A stretch of 64,000 bases of DNA, from positions 620,001-684,000 of the forward strand of contig NZ_CP114413.1 of NCBI RefSeq assembly GCF_027270315.1, given 5' to 3'. The notes beneath the pieces were generated by a model. It made no database searches. It was not told the origin of the DNA and worked only from the letters and a program-made list of their open reading frames with translations. Within the stretch, counting starts at the first letter, position 1. Each line of letters begins with the position of its first letter. A program made the position numbers and the translations under genes. Of this stretch, positions 8,089 to 16,839 are shown in pieces. This stretch comes from Streptomyces cinnabarinus. GTDB taxonomy: Bacteria > Actinomycetota > Actinomycetes > Streptomycetales > Streptomycetaceae.

Positions 8089-8691
8089 ATGCAGATCGCC
8101 GTGGTCACCTTCGACGGGTTCAACGAACTCGACAGCTTCATCGCCTCCGCGCTGATCAACCGGTGCCGCAAGGACGGCCTGGAGGCGTACGTCACGACGC
8201 CGACGCCGGTGGTCACGTCGATGAACGGCGTCGAGGTGACCGGGCAGCGCCCGCTGGAGTTCGTGACCGAGGCCGACGCGGTGCTTATCGGCAGCGGAGT
8301 GCGGACCCGGGACGTGGTCGCCGACGACCGGCTGATCTCCACGCTGCGGCTCGACCCCGGGCGACAGCTGATCGGCGCGCAGTGCTCCGGCGCGCTGGTG
8401 CTCGCCCGGCTCGGCCTGCTGGAGTCCATGCCCGCCTGCACGGACAAGAAGACCAGGCCCTTCGTGGAGGCCCGCGGTGTCACGGTGCTGGACGCGCCGT
8501 TCCACGCCGAGGGGAACATCGCCACGGCGGGCGGCTGTCTGGCGTCCCAGTACCTCGCCACCTGGGTGATCACCCGGCTGGCCGGTGAGGACGCCGCGCG
8601 CGGCGTCCTCGACTACGTGGCCCCGGTCGGCGAGAACGAGGAGACCGTCGAGCGCGCCCTGCGCGCCGTCACGCCGGTGGCAGCTCGCTGA
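8089..8691 (+). CDS. DJ-1/PfpI family protein
   Basis: A 200-residue class I glutamine-amidotransferase-like protein. The conserved nucleophile-elbow cysteine is at about C99 in LIGAQCSGALVLA, preceded by VLIGSG and followed by AGGCLASQYLATWVI, all typical of DJ-1/PfpI proteins, which include chaperones, glyoxalases and isonitrile hydratases. The activity cannot be decided. The start at 8089 gives the canonical first strand MQIAVVTFDGF and has a GGGAG upstream; an ATG at 8053 in frame is possible. Its 3' end overlaps the convergent PadR gene by 23 bp. Confidence 0.85.
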   Translation: MQIAVVTFDGFNELDSFIASALINRCRKDGLEAYVTTPTPVVTSMNGVEVTGQRPLEFVTEADAVLIGSGVRTRDVVADDRLISTLRLDPGRQLIGAQCSGALVLARLGLLESMPACTDKKTRPFVEARGVTVLDAPFHAEGNIATAGGCLASQYLATWVITRLAGEDAARGVLDYVAPVGENEETVERALRAVTPVAAR

Positions 8692-9211
8692 ACTCCTCCA
8701 GCGCGTGGGTGAGCCACCCCGTCCAGAAGGTCTCCAGATCGATGCCCGCCCGCAGCACCAGGTGCCGCAGCCGGTCCTCCGGTTCGCCCTTGCCGGGCGG
8801 GAAGTCGCGCCGCTCGATCTCCCGGTACTCGGCCAGCTGCCGTCGGTGCAGGTCGAGATGGCGGCGCAGATCGGCCTCGATGCCCTCGGTGCCCACCACG
8901 GCCGCCGCGCGCAGCCGCAGCAGCAGCGTGTCCCGCAGCGGCTTGGGGTCCTGGGACTCGCCGGTCCAGCGGGCCAGTTCGGCGCGGCCCGCGGGCAGGA
9001 CCTCGTAACTCTTCTTCTGCCCGCGGGCCGGCTGCTCGGAGGGGAGGGTGCGGATCAGCCCGTCGGCCTCCAGTTTTCCCAGCTCGCGATAGATCTGCTG
9101 ATGGGTCGCGGACCAGAAGTACCCGATCGACTTGTCGAAGCGGCGGGTCAGCTCCAGGCCCGAGGACGGCTTCTCGAGCAGGGCGGTGAGGATCGCGTGC
9201 GGGAGGGACAT
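8669..9211 (-). CDS. PadR-family transcriptional regulator
   Basis: A 180-residue regulator with the PadR winged helix at the N-terminus (SLPHAILTALLEKPSSGLEL, then FWSATHQQIYRELGKLEADGLI) and the C-terminal Vir-type helical domain. It lies 22 nt downstream of the dienoyl-CoA reductase gene on the same strand and is probably co-transcribed with it, making it the likely regulator of that operon; the palindrome at 11307-11320 in front of the reductase is the candidate binding site. A related PadR protein is encoded at 22209-22772. Confidence 0.9.
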   Translation of the reverse strand: MSLPHAILTALLEKPSSGLELTRRFDKSIGYFWSATHQQIYRELGKLEADGLIRTLPSEQPARGQKKSYEVLPAGRAELARWTGESQDPKPLRDTLLLRLRAAAVVGTEGIEADLRRHLDLHRRQLAEYREIERRDFPPGKGEPEDRLRHLVLRAGIDLETFWTGWLTHALEEFSELPPA

Positions 9212-9233
9212 GTCGTCATCCTAGGGACGCCGC

Positions 9234-11249
9234 TCAGAGCGCCGCCGCGACCTCCGTGCCCTGCTGGATGGCGCGCTTGGCGTCGAGTTCGGCGGCCACG
9301 TCGGCGCCGCCGATCAGATGGACGCTGCGGCCGGCGGCCACCAGCTCCTCGTACAGGTCGCGGCGCGGCTCCTGGCCGGTGCACAGGACGATGGTGTCGA
9401 CCGGCAGGACCGTGCTCTCCTCGCCGACGGTGACATGCAGTCCGGCGTCGTCGATCCGGTCGTAGCGCACGCCCGGGACCATGGTGACGCCGCGGTGCTT
9501 GAGCTCGGTGCGGTGGATCCAGCCGGTGGTCTTGCCGAGGCCCGCGCCGACCTTGGTGGTCTTGCGCTGGAGGAGGTGGACGGTGCGCGGCGGGTCGGGC
9601 CGCTCGGGCGCGGCGAGGCCGCCGGGACCCTCGTAGGCCATGTCCACGCCCCAGAGGCGGAAGTACGTCTCGGGGTCCTCGTTGGCCTTGTCGCCGCCGT
9701 CGGTGAGGTACTCGGCGACGTCGAAGCCGATGCCTCCGGCGCCGAGGATGGCGACCCGCTCGCCGACCGTCACCTTGTCGCGCAGCACGTCGAGGTAGCC
9801 GACGACGCTCGGGTGGTCGACGCCGGGGATGTCCGGGGTGCGCGGGCTGACACCGGTGGCCACGACGACCTCGTCGTAGCCGTCCAAGTCCGCTGCCGAG
9901 ACGGGGGTGTTGAGGCGTACGTCCACGCCGTGGGCGTCGAGCTGGTGGCGGAAGTAGCGCAGCGTCTCGTCGAACTCCTGCTTGCCGGGGACCTGGCGGG
10001 CCACGTTGAGCTGGCCGCCGATCTCGCTCGCGGCGTCGAACAGGGTGACCTGGTGGCCGCGTTCGGCGGCCGAGACCGCGCAGGCGAGTCCGGCCGGGCC
10101 GGCGCCGACGACCGCGACGCGCTTGGCGAGCCGGGTCGGGGACAGCACCAGCTCGGTCTCGTGGCAGGCGCGCGGGTTCACCAGACAGGAGGTGATCTTC
10201 AGGCTGAAGGTGTGGTCCAGGCATGCCTGGTTGCAGCCGATGCAGGTGTTGATGGCCTCGGGGCGGCCCTCGGCGGCCTTGTTGACGAACGCGGGGTCGG
10301 CGAGCATCGGGCGGGCCATGGAGACCATGTCCGCGTACCCGTCGGCGAGCAGTTCCTCGGCGAGTTCGGGGGTGTTGATGCGGTTGGTGGTGACGAGCGG
10401 GACGGACACCTCGCCCATCAGCCGCTTGGTCACCCAGGTGTAGGCGCCGCGCGGCACGGAGGTGGCGATGGTGGGGATGCGGGCCTCGTGCCAGCCGATG
10501 CCGGTGTTGATGATGGTCGCCCCGGCCTCCTCGACCGCCTTCGCGAGGGTGATGACCTCGTCCAGCGTGGAGCCGCCCGGGACCAGGTCCAGCATGGACA
10601 GCCGGTAGACGATGATGAAGTCCTCGCCGACGGCCTCGCGCACCCGGCGCACGATCTCCACCGGGAAGCGCATCCGGTTCTCGTACGAGCCGCCCCAGCG
10701 GTCGGTGCGGTGGTTGGTCTGGGCGACGATGAACTCGTTGATGAGGTAGCCCTCGGAGCCCATGATCTCCACGCCGTCGTAGCCGGCCTGCCGGGCGAGG
10801 CGGGCGGCGCGGGCGTAGTCCTCGATGGTCCGCTCGACGTCGGCGTCGGTGAGCTCGCGCGGCGGGAAGGGGCTGATCGGCGCCTGGATCGGGCTCGGCG
10901 CGACCAGGTCCTGGTGGTAGGCGTAGCGGCCGAAGTGCAGGATCTGCATGGCGATCTTGCCGCCCTCGGCGTGCACGGCGTCGGTGACGACCCGGTGCCG
11001 CTCGGCCTCGGCGTCGGTGGTGAGCTTGGCGCCGCCCTCGTAGGGCCGTCCCTCGTCGTTGGGGGCGATGCCGCCGGTGACGATCAGGCCGACGCCGCCG
11101 CGTGCGCGCTCGGCGTAGAAGGCGGCCATGCGCTCGAAGCCGCGCTCGGCCTCCTCCAGGCCCACGTGCATGGAACCCATCAGGACGCGGTTGGGCAGGG
11201 TGGTGAAGCCCAGGTCCAGCGGGCTCAGCAGGTGCGGGTAACGGCTCAT
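9234..11249 (-). CDS. fadH: NADPH-dependent 2,4-dienoyl-CoA reductase (FadH-type) or related enoate reductase
   Basis: The 671-residue length and domain order match FadH: an N-terminal OYE-like TIM barrel with FMN (HLLSPLDLGFTTLPNRVLMG at the start), a 4Fe-4S cysteine cluster (CIGCNQAC ... SCLVNPRAC), and C-terminal FAD and NAD(P) domains (VAVVGAGPAGLACAV, VAILGAGGIGFDVAEYL). FadH reduces 2,4-dienoyl-CoA esters during oxidation of polyunsaturated fatty acids. The ATG at 11249 is chosen because it starts the barrel in the usual way and has GAGGGG upstream. Family neighbours such as trimethylamine dehydrogenase share the fold, so the substrate is somewhat uncertain. Confidence 0.88.
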   Translation of the reverse strand: MSRYPHLLSPLDLGFTTLPNRVLMGSMHVGLEEAERGFERMAAFYAERARGGVGLIVTGGIAPNDEGRPYEGGAKLTTDAEAERHRVVTDAVHAEGGKIAMQILHFGRYAYHQDLVAPSPIQAPISPFPPRELTDADVERTIEDYARAARLARQAGYDGVEIMGSEGYLINEFIVAQTNHRTDRWGGSYENRMRFPVEIVRRVREAVGEDFIIVYRLSMLDLVPGGSTLDEVITLAKAVEEAGATIINTGIGWHEARIPTIATSVPRGAYTWVTKRLMGEVSVPLVTTNRINTPELAEELLADGYADMVSMARPMLADPAFVNKAAEGRPEAINTCIGCNQACLDHTFSLKITSCLVNPRACHETELVLSPTRLAKRVAVVGAGPAGLACAVSAAERGHQVTLFDAASEIGGQLNVARQVPGKQEFDETLRYFRHQLDAHGVDVRLNTPVSAADLDGYDEVVVATGVSPRTPDIPGVDHPSVVGYLDVLRDKVTVGERVAILGAGGIGFDVAEYLTDGGDKANEDPETYFRLWGVDMAYEGPGGLAAPERPDPPRTVHLLQRKTTKVGAGLGKTTGWIHRTELKHRGVTMVPGVRYDRIDDAGLHVTVGEESTVLPVDTIVLCTGQEPRRDLYEELVAAGRSVHLIGGADVAAELDAKRAIQQGTEVAAAL

Positions 11250-11278
11250 CGGGCCCCTCCGTGCGCGGTGTCGTCCTC

Positions 11279-11327
11279 CCTGTTGTAGAGGACCGCGCAC
11301 GGTTTATGCAACTAGTTGCACAACAGG
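11279..11327. promoter_or_regulatory. Nested palindromes upstream of the dienoyl-CoA reductase operon
   Basis: The inner site TGCAACTAGTTGCA (11307-11320) is a perfect 14-bp palindrome. It is flanked by an outer 8-bp inverted pair, CCTGTTGT (11279-11286) and ACAACAGG (11320-11327). The site lies 58 bp in front of the reductase start, where an operator would overlap the promoter. The PadR protein encoded at the end of the operon is the natural candidate ligand. Confidence 0.65.
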
Positions 11328-11338
11328 AGAGACCCAGG

Positions 11339-11710
11339 TCACCGGCTCTCCAGCCGTACGTGCAGTTCACGCTCCTGGTCGCCGGAGGCGGTGCTCAGGT
11401 CATGCACCGTGAACAGGTCGTGCAGGGTGTTGCGGAAGCGGTCGATGGCCCAGTAGCCACCCTGCACATCGGCCTCGACGGACGCCGCGAGCCGTCCGCC
11501 GGGGTGCACGCCCGGGTGGGGGTGGGAGACGTCGAAGGTGCCCAGCCACACCGTCGGCCGGGTCTCGTGCCAGTCCTGCGGGACGTCCTCGGCGCCCCGG
11601 TCCGAGGTGAAGGACGCGCACAGGGCGTCGAACACGATCCGGGCGTCCTCCTTGCTGCATCCGCTGATCTCCACGGAGACGGATTCCGGGTGCAGTCGCT
11701 CACTGTCCAT
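11339..11710 (-). CDS. Uncharacterised 123-residue protein
   Basis: I do not recognise a family. The protein is soluble, acidic and histidine-containing, with no signal peptide or membrane segment. It reads as mixed alpha/beta, with a segment of small hydrophobic strands (VSVEISG at residues 11-17, TVWLGTFDVSH in the middle, ELHVRL at the end). The start at 11710 is supported by GAGGAG about 9 nt upstream. It is on the same strand as the reductase operon but is separated from it by the palindromic promoter region, so it is probably a unit of its own. Confidence 0.65.
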   Translation of the reverse strand: MDSERLHPESVSVEISGCSKEDARIVFDALCASFTSDRGAEDVPQDWHETRPTVWLGTFDVSHPHPGVHPGGRLAASVEADVQGGYWAIDRFRNTLHDLFTVHDLSTASGDQERELHVRLESR

Positions 11711-11829
11711 CGTGATCGCTCCTCTCAGGGCCGCGCCGCGGCACGGCGACGGGTTCCCCCGCGACACCGTGTCGCACTCCCAGAAAACCACTACATTCCG
11801 GGATGTACAGCCCCGAGAGGAGCGCCGGG

Positions 11830-12702
11830 TCAGCTTCGGGTGAAGCGATAGGTCTTGCTGTCGGTCAGGACGCAGAAGCCCGGGGACAGGACGATCACGC
11901 GCAGGGTGCCGGTACGGCGGTCGTAGTCGACGCCCTCGGTCTCGAAGTTGCCCGAGCAGCCGCTGCGCAGCGGGAGCTGCCGCAGGGCGGTGACCCGGCC
12001 GGTCACGTCGGCGGAGCCGGGCTCGGCGGACAGGTCGATCCGGAGCAGCGGCTTGGTCATGCCGAAGAGGGTTCCGGCGGGGTCGTCCGAGGAGCACAGC
12101 AGGGTGGTCGGGCCGGAGAAGTCGCAGCCCTGCACGTCGCGCACCGGGCGGTCCAGGCGGACGGTGGACGCCTGCGGGAGGTTCGCCGACGGCGAGGTGC
12201 CCGGGTTGACGCCCGGTGTCGGGAAGACCAGCAGGCGGTTCATGGTGCCCCACTCCCCCGCCAGCATCCACTGGCCGCCTGGCGTGACGGCGACCCAGGA
12301 GTTGTTCAGCGCCTCACCGCCGCTGAGCGTGTGCACGTACTCCGACCAGGCACCGCCCGGCGCCTGCACCCGGAACATCTTCGCGGTGCCGGAGTCGGCC
12401 TGGTAGGGCTCGATGTAGTAGCCGTTGTAGGAGGCGTCCGGGTCACCGACGTGGTTCCATCCGCGACTGGACACACCGACCGGGATGGTGCCGATGCCGG
12501 TGTAGCGGTTGGGGCTGTTCGCCGGGACCTCCACCGAGGTCAGGCCCTGGCTCTCGGTCAGCGGGTCGGCGCGGTCGGAGCCGACCTCGGTCCAGGTGTC
12601 GGCGGCGACGGCGGGCGGTGCGCCGGCCAGGACGGCGGCACTGGCGAGGGCGACGAGTCCGGTCAGCAGGGCGTGACAACGTTGCCGGGCGCGCGAGGGC
12701 AT
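11830..12702 (-). CDS. Secreted protein, possibly beta-propeller-like, function unknown
   Basis: A 290-residue exported protein: signal peptide at residues 1-33 (HALLTGLVALASAAVLAG, cleavage after AVA), then an all-beta region. Segments such as NSWVAVTPGGQWMLAGEW, NRLLVFPTP and GTLFGMTKPLLRIDL resemble successive strands of a propeller. Four cysteines (VQGCDF, LLCSSD, SGCSGNF, GFCVLT) suggest two disulfides. The ATG at 12702 has GAGGAG upstream. It is divergent from the phosphatase gene at 12958. A TGGTC/GACCA inverted pair lies at 12765-12781 in its promoter region. No enzymatic motif is visible. Confidence 0.72.
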   Translation of the reverse strand: MPSRARQRCHALLTGLVALASAAVLAGAPPAVAADTWTEVGSDRADPLTESQGLTSVEVPANSPNRYTGIGTIPVGVSSRGWNHVGDPDASYNGYYIEPYQADSGTAKMFRVQAPGGAWSEYVHTLSGGEALNNSWVAVTPGGQWMLAGEWGTMNRLLVFPTPGVNPGTSPSANLPQASTVRLDRPVRDVQGCDFSGPTTLLCSSDDPAGTLFGMTKPLLRIDLSAEPGSADVTGRVTALRQLPLRSGCSGNFETEGVDYDRRTGTLRVIVLSPGFCVLTDSKTYRFTRS

Positions 12703-12957
12703 GGGCCGACTCCTCGGTTGGGGGGTGGGATGCGGTGTCCGGCCGACAGTCTGGCGCTCCTGGATGGTCATGTACAGACCAATAGCGGAATGTCGGTGGT
12801 CGTCCTGATGGCGCTTCCCCGGACGCCCACCGCCGCGTTGAGAGATGGTGGAGGTGAGCGACGCGAGAGGTCGCAGAAACGGTTGAACGCGGTAGAACAA
12901 GGGGAGTCGGCACGGGGGACGGCGTGCCGCGCGAAGAAGGCGAAGGCGGTGCGTGGG

Positions 12958-15099
12958 ATGACTTCAGCCGGATCGCCCCTGGCCCGGGGCGACGGACCGG
13001 TGCCGGGCCGCGAGGCGGTGCCCGCGTCGGCGCCGGTCGACGGGCCGGTGCGCGGTCCCGTGCGCCCCAGCGGACTGCTCGACGTGCTGGGCGTGGCCTC
13101 CGTGGTGCTGGACGCCGAGGGCCGGATCGTCCTGTGGAGTCCGCAGGCCGAGGAGCTCTTCGGCTACAGCGCGCGGGAGGCCCTGGGCCACCCGGCCGTC
13201 CGGCTGATGATCCACGAACAGCACTTCGACCTGGTCGTCAAGTTGTTCGCCGATGTCATGGAGACCGGCGAGAGCTGGGCCGGCGCCTTCCCGATCCGGC
13301 ACAAGGACGGCAGCACCCGACTGGTGGAGTTCCGCAACCAGCGCCTCCTCGACGACCGGGGACATGTGTACGCGCTCGGCCTGGCCGCCGACCAGTCGAC
13401 GGTGCGCCGTCTCGAACGGGACGTGGCGCTGTCCACGCGCGTCGTCGAGCAGTCACCGATCGGCCTCGCCGTGCTCGACACCGATCTGCGGTACGTCTCC
13501 ATCAATCCGACGATGGAGCGGATCAACGGCGTCCCCGCCGGCGACCATGTGGGCCGTACCGTCCCCGAGGTCCTGCCGGGACTGGACACGCCCGCCCTGG
13601 AATCCGCGGTACGGCGGGTGCTGGAGACCGGGGTGCCGCTGGTCGACCAGGCGACCATGGGACGCACCCCGGCCGATCCGGAGGAGGACCACGCCTGGTC
13701 GGTGTCGATGTACCGGCTGGAGGACGCGATCGGGACGGTGCTGGGCGTGGCCTGCTCGGTCGTGGACATCACCGAGCAGCACCGGGCCCAGATCGAGGCG
13801 GAGGCCGCGCGCCGGCGCCTCGCCGTCATCGCCGACGCCTCCGCCCGGATCGGCACGACCCTGGAACTGGAGCGCACGGCGCGTGAACTCGCCGACGTGG
13901 CCGTCCCCGAGCTCGCCGACATCGCCGCCGTCGATCTGCTGGACGCGGTGGTGGGGGGCAGACGCAGCAGCCTCGGTCCGGCGGAACCCGCTGTGATCCG
14001 CGCCCTGGCCGTACAGGCCGAGCGGCCGTCGGAGGCGCTGGACGCCGCCGACCCTCCCGGCCAGATCGCCCGGTACGAGCCCGACCGGCTGGTCACCCGG
14101 TGCGTGCGCACCGGCAGTCCCGTCATGGTCGCCGAGGTCGAACCCGCGGACCTGCCCAGCATCGCCCGTTCCGCCGAGGCGGCCGAGGCGCTGAGCCGCG
14201 CGGGCGTGCACTCCTATCTGGCGGTCCCGCTCATCGCGCGCGGTGAGGTGCTGGGCGCCCTGGATCTGAAGCGGATCTCCAACCCGCTGCCGTTCGGGGA
14301 CGACGACCTGCTGCTGGCCCGCGAGCTGGCGGCGCGCGCGGCCGTCCAGATCGACAACGCCCGCTGGTACCAGAACGCCCGCGACACCGCCCTCACCCTC
14401 CAGCGCAGCCTGCTGCCCAGCCATCCGGCCGTCACCGGCAGCCTGGAGGTCGCCTCCCGCTACCAGCCCGCGGGCGCCACCGCGGAGGTGGGCGGCGACT
14501 GGTTCGACGTCATCCCCCTCGACGGCGGCAAGACCGCGCTGGTCGTCGGCGATGTCATGGGCAGCGGGGTGAACGCCGCCGCGACGATGGGCCGGCTGCG
14601 GACCGCGTCCAACACCCTGGCCTCCCTCGACCTCGATCCGGCCCGGCTGCTGGAGCACCTGGACCGGACGACCGAGGGCCTGGACCACTCCATCGCCACC
14701 TGTGTCTACGCCGTCCACGACCCGCACGCGCGCGAGTGCCGGATCGCCAACGCCGGGCATCTGCCGCCGGTCCGGGTCCGCGAGGGGCACGCCCCGGAAC
14801 TCCTCGAACTGCCCACCGGGGCACCGCTCGGCGTGGGCGGGGTGGCCTTCTCCACCACGACCGTGGCGCTGGAGCCCGGGGACCGGCTGGTGTTCTACAC
14901 CGACGGCCTGGTCGAGACCCGTCAACACCCGCTGGACGAACGCCTCGACGCCCTCCTGGACCTCCTCGACGGCCCCGACCGCCCGCTGGAGGAGGTCTGC
15001 GACCTCCTGCTGCGCACCCTGCACCAGCCCGACAACTCCGACGACGTCGCGCTGCTCATCGCGCGAGCCCTGGAACCGGGTCAGGACATTCACAGCTAA
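12958..15099 (+). CDS. PAS-PAS-GAF-SpoIIE (PP2C-type) protein phosphatase
   Basis: A 713-residue multidomain signalling protein. PAS 1 is at about residues 40-150 (VVLDAEGRIVLWSPQAEELFGYS), PAS 2 at about 160-275 (GLAVLDTDLRYVSINPTMERI), a GAF domain at about 285-470, and a SpoIIE phosphatase at about 475-705 with LQRSLLP, AEVGGDWFD, VVGDVMGSG, IANAGHLPP and FYTDGLVE. Aspartates in GGDW, GDVMG and YTDG are the metal ligands and are all present. Such proteins control sigma factors by dephosphorylating anti-anti-sigma factors. No kinase or anti-sigma gene is adjacent. The start at 12958 is tentative; no strong ribosome-binding site precedes it. Confidence 0.88.
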   Translation: MTSAGSPLARGDGPVPGREAVPASAPVDGPVRGPVRPSGLLDVLGVASVVLDAEGRIVLWSPQAEELFGYSAREALGHPAVRLMIHEQHFDLVVKLFADVMETGESWAGAFPIRHKDGSTRLVEFRNQRLLDDRGHVYALGLAADQSTVRRLERDVALSTRVVEQSPIGLAVLDTDLRYVSINPTMERINGVPAGDHVGRTVPEVLPGLDTPALESAVRRVLETGVPLVDQATMGRTPADPEEDHAWSVSMYRLEDAIGTVLGVACSVVDITEQHRAQIEAEAARRRLAVIADASARIGTTLELERTARELADVAVPELADIAAVDLLDAVVGGRRSSLGPAEPAVIRALAVQAERPSEALDAADPPGQIARYEPDRLVTRCVRTGSPVMVAEVEPADLPSIARSAEAAEALSRAGVHSYLAVPLIARGEVLGALDLKRISNPLPFGDDDLLLARELAARAAVQIDNARWYQNARDTALTLQRSLLPSHPAVTGSLEVASRYQPAGATAEVGGDWFDVIPLDGGKTALVVGDVMGSGVNAAATMGRLRTASNTLASLDLDPARLLEHLDRTTEGLDHSIATCVYAVHDPHARECRIANAGHLPPVRVREGHAPELLELPTGAPLGVGGVAFSTTTVALEPGDRLVFYTDGLVETRQHPLDERLDALLDLLDGPDRPLEEVCDLLLRTLHQPDNSDDVALLIARALEPGQDIHS

Positions 15100-15188
15100 C
15101 CGTTACCGGCTTCTTACCGCCCTCCTCGCACAATCACAGCAAGGCGTGGCCCCGGACGGCCGGGCCGCCGTGGCCGAGGGAGCGAGCC

Positions 15189-15854
15189 ATGACTCACGAT
15201 CCGGACCAGGAACCCACCGCCGCCCCCGCGGAGGTCCTCGCGAACGGGCCGGACGGGGACCGGCCACCGCGCGGGCCGTGGCGGCGGCTGTCCACCCGGA
15301 CCCGCACCATCACCGCGGCGACCACGATCGCCGTCCTCGCCCTCGGAGGCACCGTCGCCTACGCCGCCGGCTCGGACGGCGGCGAAAGCGCTGCGACGCC
15401 CGCCGCGTCGGCGTCGCCGGACGCACCCGACCGGCCCGGTGAACGACACCACCGCGGCCCGTGGTTCGGCCCGGGCGGTGCCGGTGTGCACGGCGAGTCC
15501 ACGGTGCGGGACGGGGATGGCGACGACTGGATCGTCCGCGTCTGGCAGCGCGGCACCGTCCAGGAGGTGGACGGCGAGCAGGTCACCGTGCGCAGCGAGG
15601 ACGGCGCCGAGTGGACCTGGACGGTCGACGACGACACCCGGGTCCATGAGAAGGGCGACTCCGACGGCCTGAAGGAGGGGGACGAGGTGTATCTGGCCGG
15701 TACCCGCTCCGACGGCGGCGAGCGGACCGCCGACCATGTCCTCGCGGGCACCTGGGAGAAGAGGGAGCCCGGCGAGCGGCGCGACGAACTGCCCTGGCGC
15801 GACGGCGAGGACGGGCCGCGACCCGCCCCGCCCTGGCACCACACGGCGGCCTGA
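15189..15854 (+). CDS. Membrane-anchored protein with a DUF5666-like domain
   Basis: A 221-residue protein with a cytoplasmic N-terminus (about 35 residues), one membrane helix (TITAATTIAVLALGGTVAYA, near 38-57) and an extracytoplasmic part. Its extracellular domain has RGTVQEVDGEQVTVRSEDG, a pattern of small beta-strand repeats that resembles DUF5666, a domain probably of OB-like fold with unknown ligand. The C-terminal 40 residues are charged and low in complexity. A purine-rich GGGAGCGAG lies upstream of the ATG. It follows the phosphatase by 89 bp and could be read from the same or its own promoter. Confidence 0.7.
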   Translation: MTHDPDQEPTAAPAEVLANGPDGDRPPRGPWRRLSTRTRTITAATTIAVLALGGTVAYAAGSDGGESAATPAASASPDAPDRPGERHHRGPWFGPGGAGVHGESTVRDGDGDDWIVRVWQRGTVQEVDGEQVTVRSEDGAEWTWTVDDDTRVHEKGDSDGLKEGDEVYLAGTRSDGGERTADHVLAGTWEKREPGERRDELPWRDGEDGPRPAPPWHHTAA

Positions 15855-15856
15855 AC

Positions 15857-16639
15857 CTACGGCACCGTCCCCAGCAGGACCTGCGCGTACCGCTCCTCGC
15901 ACGTCACCTGACGGGGTGTCAATCCGACCCGGCGGAACGCCTCGACGGCCGCCGGGGTCTGCCGTTCGCTCGTCTCGACCAGCAGACAGCCGCCCGGTGC
16001 CAGCCAGTTGCCGGCCTCGGCGGCAACCCGGCGCAGCAGATCGAGTCCGTCGGCGCCGCCGTCGAGCGCGCTCAGCGGTTCGTGGTCGCGGGCCTCGGCG
16101 GGCAGGAGCGGGACCTCTCCGCTGGGCACGTAGGGGACGTTGGCGGCGAGGATGTCGACCCGCCCGCGCAGACCGGCGGGCAGCGCCTGGAACAGGTCGC
16201 CCGCGTACACCCGTCCGCCGTGGGCGGCGACGTTGCGGCGGGCGCAGCGCACCGCGGCCGGGTCGATGTCGGCGGCGTGCAGTTCGACCTGGCCGAGCGC
16301 GGCGGCGAGGGCGGCGCCGACGGCTCCCGAGCCGCAGCACAGGTCCACCACCACGGAGGCGTCGGGGACTTGGGCGAGTGCCTGCTCGACGAGGAACTCG
16401 GTACGGCGGCGGGGCACGAAGACGCCGGGTTCCACGGCGATCCGCAGGCCCCGGAACTCGGCCCAGCCGAGGACGAGTTCAAGGGGGTGACCGGCCGAGC
16501 GCCGGTCCACCATGGCAGCCAGCTCCGCCGGCGAGGAAGCCGCGGTCACCAGCAACCGGGCCTCGTCCTCGGCGAAGACACAGCCCGCGGCACGCAGCGC
16601 GTCCACGACGGCGTCACTGGAAAGGGAAGGGGAAGACAA
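15857..16639 (-). CDS. PrmC-related protein-(glutamine-N5) methyltransferase, substrate unknown
   Basis: A 260-residue class I SAM methyltransferase of the HemK/PrmC group: the SAM motif VVDLCCGSGAVGAALA is near residues 98-112, AADIDPAAV near 123, and the catalytic motif reads NVPY (residues 167-170) instead of the NPPY of PrmC itself. This variant defines a PrmC-related subgroup, common in actinobacteria, whose target is not known, so this is probably not the enzyme that modifies release factors. The short N-terminal helical domain is also smaller than in PrmC. It converges with the DUF5666-like gene with 2 bp between stops. Confidence 0.85.
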   Translation of the reverse strand: MSSPSLSSDAVVDALRAAGCVFAEDEARLLVTAASSPAELAAMVDRRSAGHPLELVLGWAEFRGLRIAVEPGVFVPRRRTEFLVEQALAQVPDASVVVDLCCGSGAVGAALAAALGQVELHAADIDPAAVRCARRNVAAHGGRVYAGDLFQALPAGLRGRVDILAANVPYVPSGEVPLLPAEARDHEPLSALDGGADGLDLLRRVAAEAGNWLAPGGCLLVETSERQTPAAVEAFRRVGLTPRQVTCEERYAQVLLGTVP

Positions 16640-16839
16640 AGGGAGCCTCTCGCGATTCGAAGGGCGCTCCCACGGTCACCGACGACCGGCGACCGCACCG
16701 ACTCGCGGGATGAGCACCCGACCTGACACAGCGGTAATGGGTCTCACCCCCTCGGCTCCACACGTCCGGGACGATCCACGAACGGGCGGTCAGCGTACCC
16801 CAGTGATCAGGTCCCGGCTCCGAGTCGTACGCTGCAACC

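Noticed and set aside
9318..11288. Long open frame on the + strand opposite fadH
   Set aside because: High-GC codon structure keeps the antisense frame open. Its translation is Gly/Val/Asp/Ala-rich without any family motif, whereas the minus-strand frame is a full FadH-like protein.
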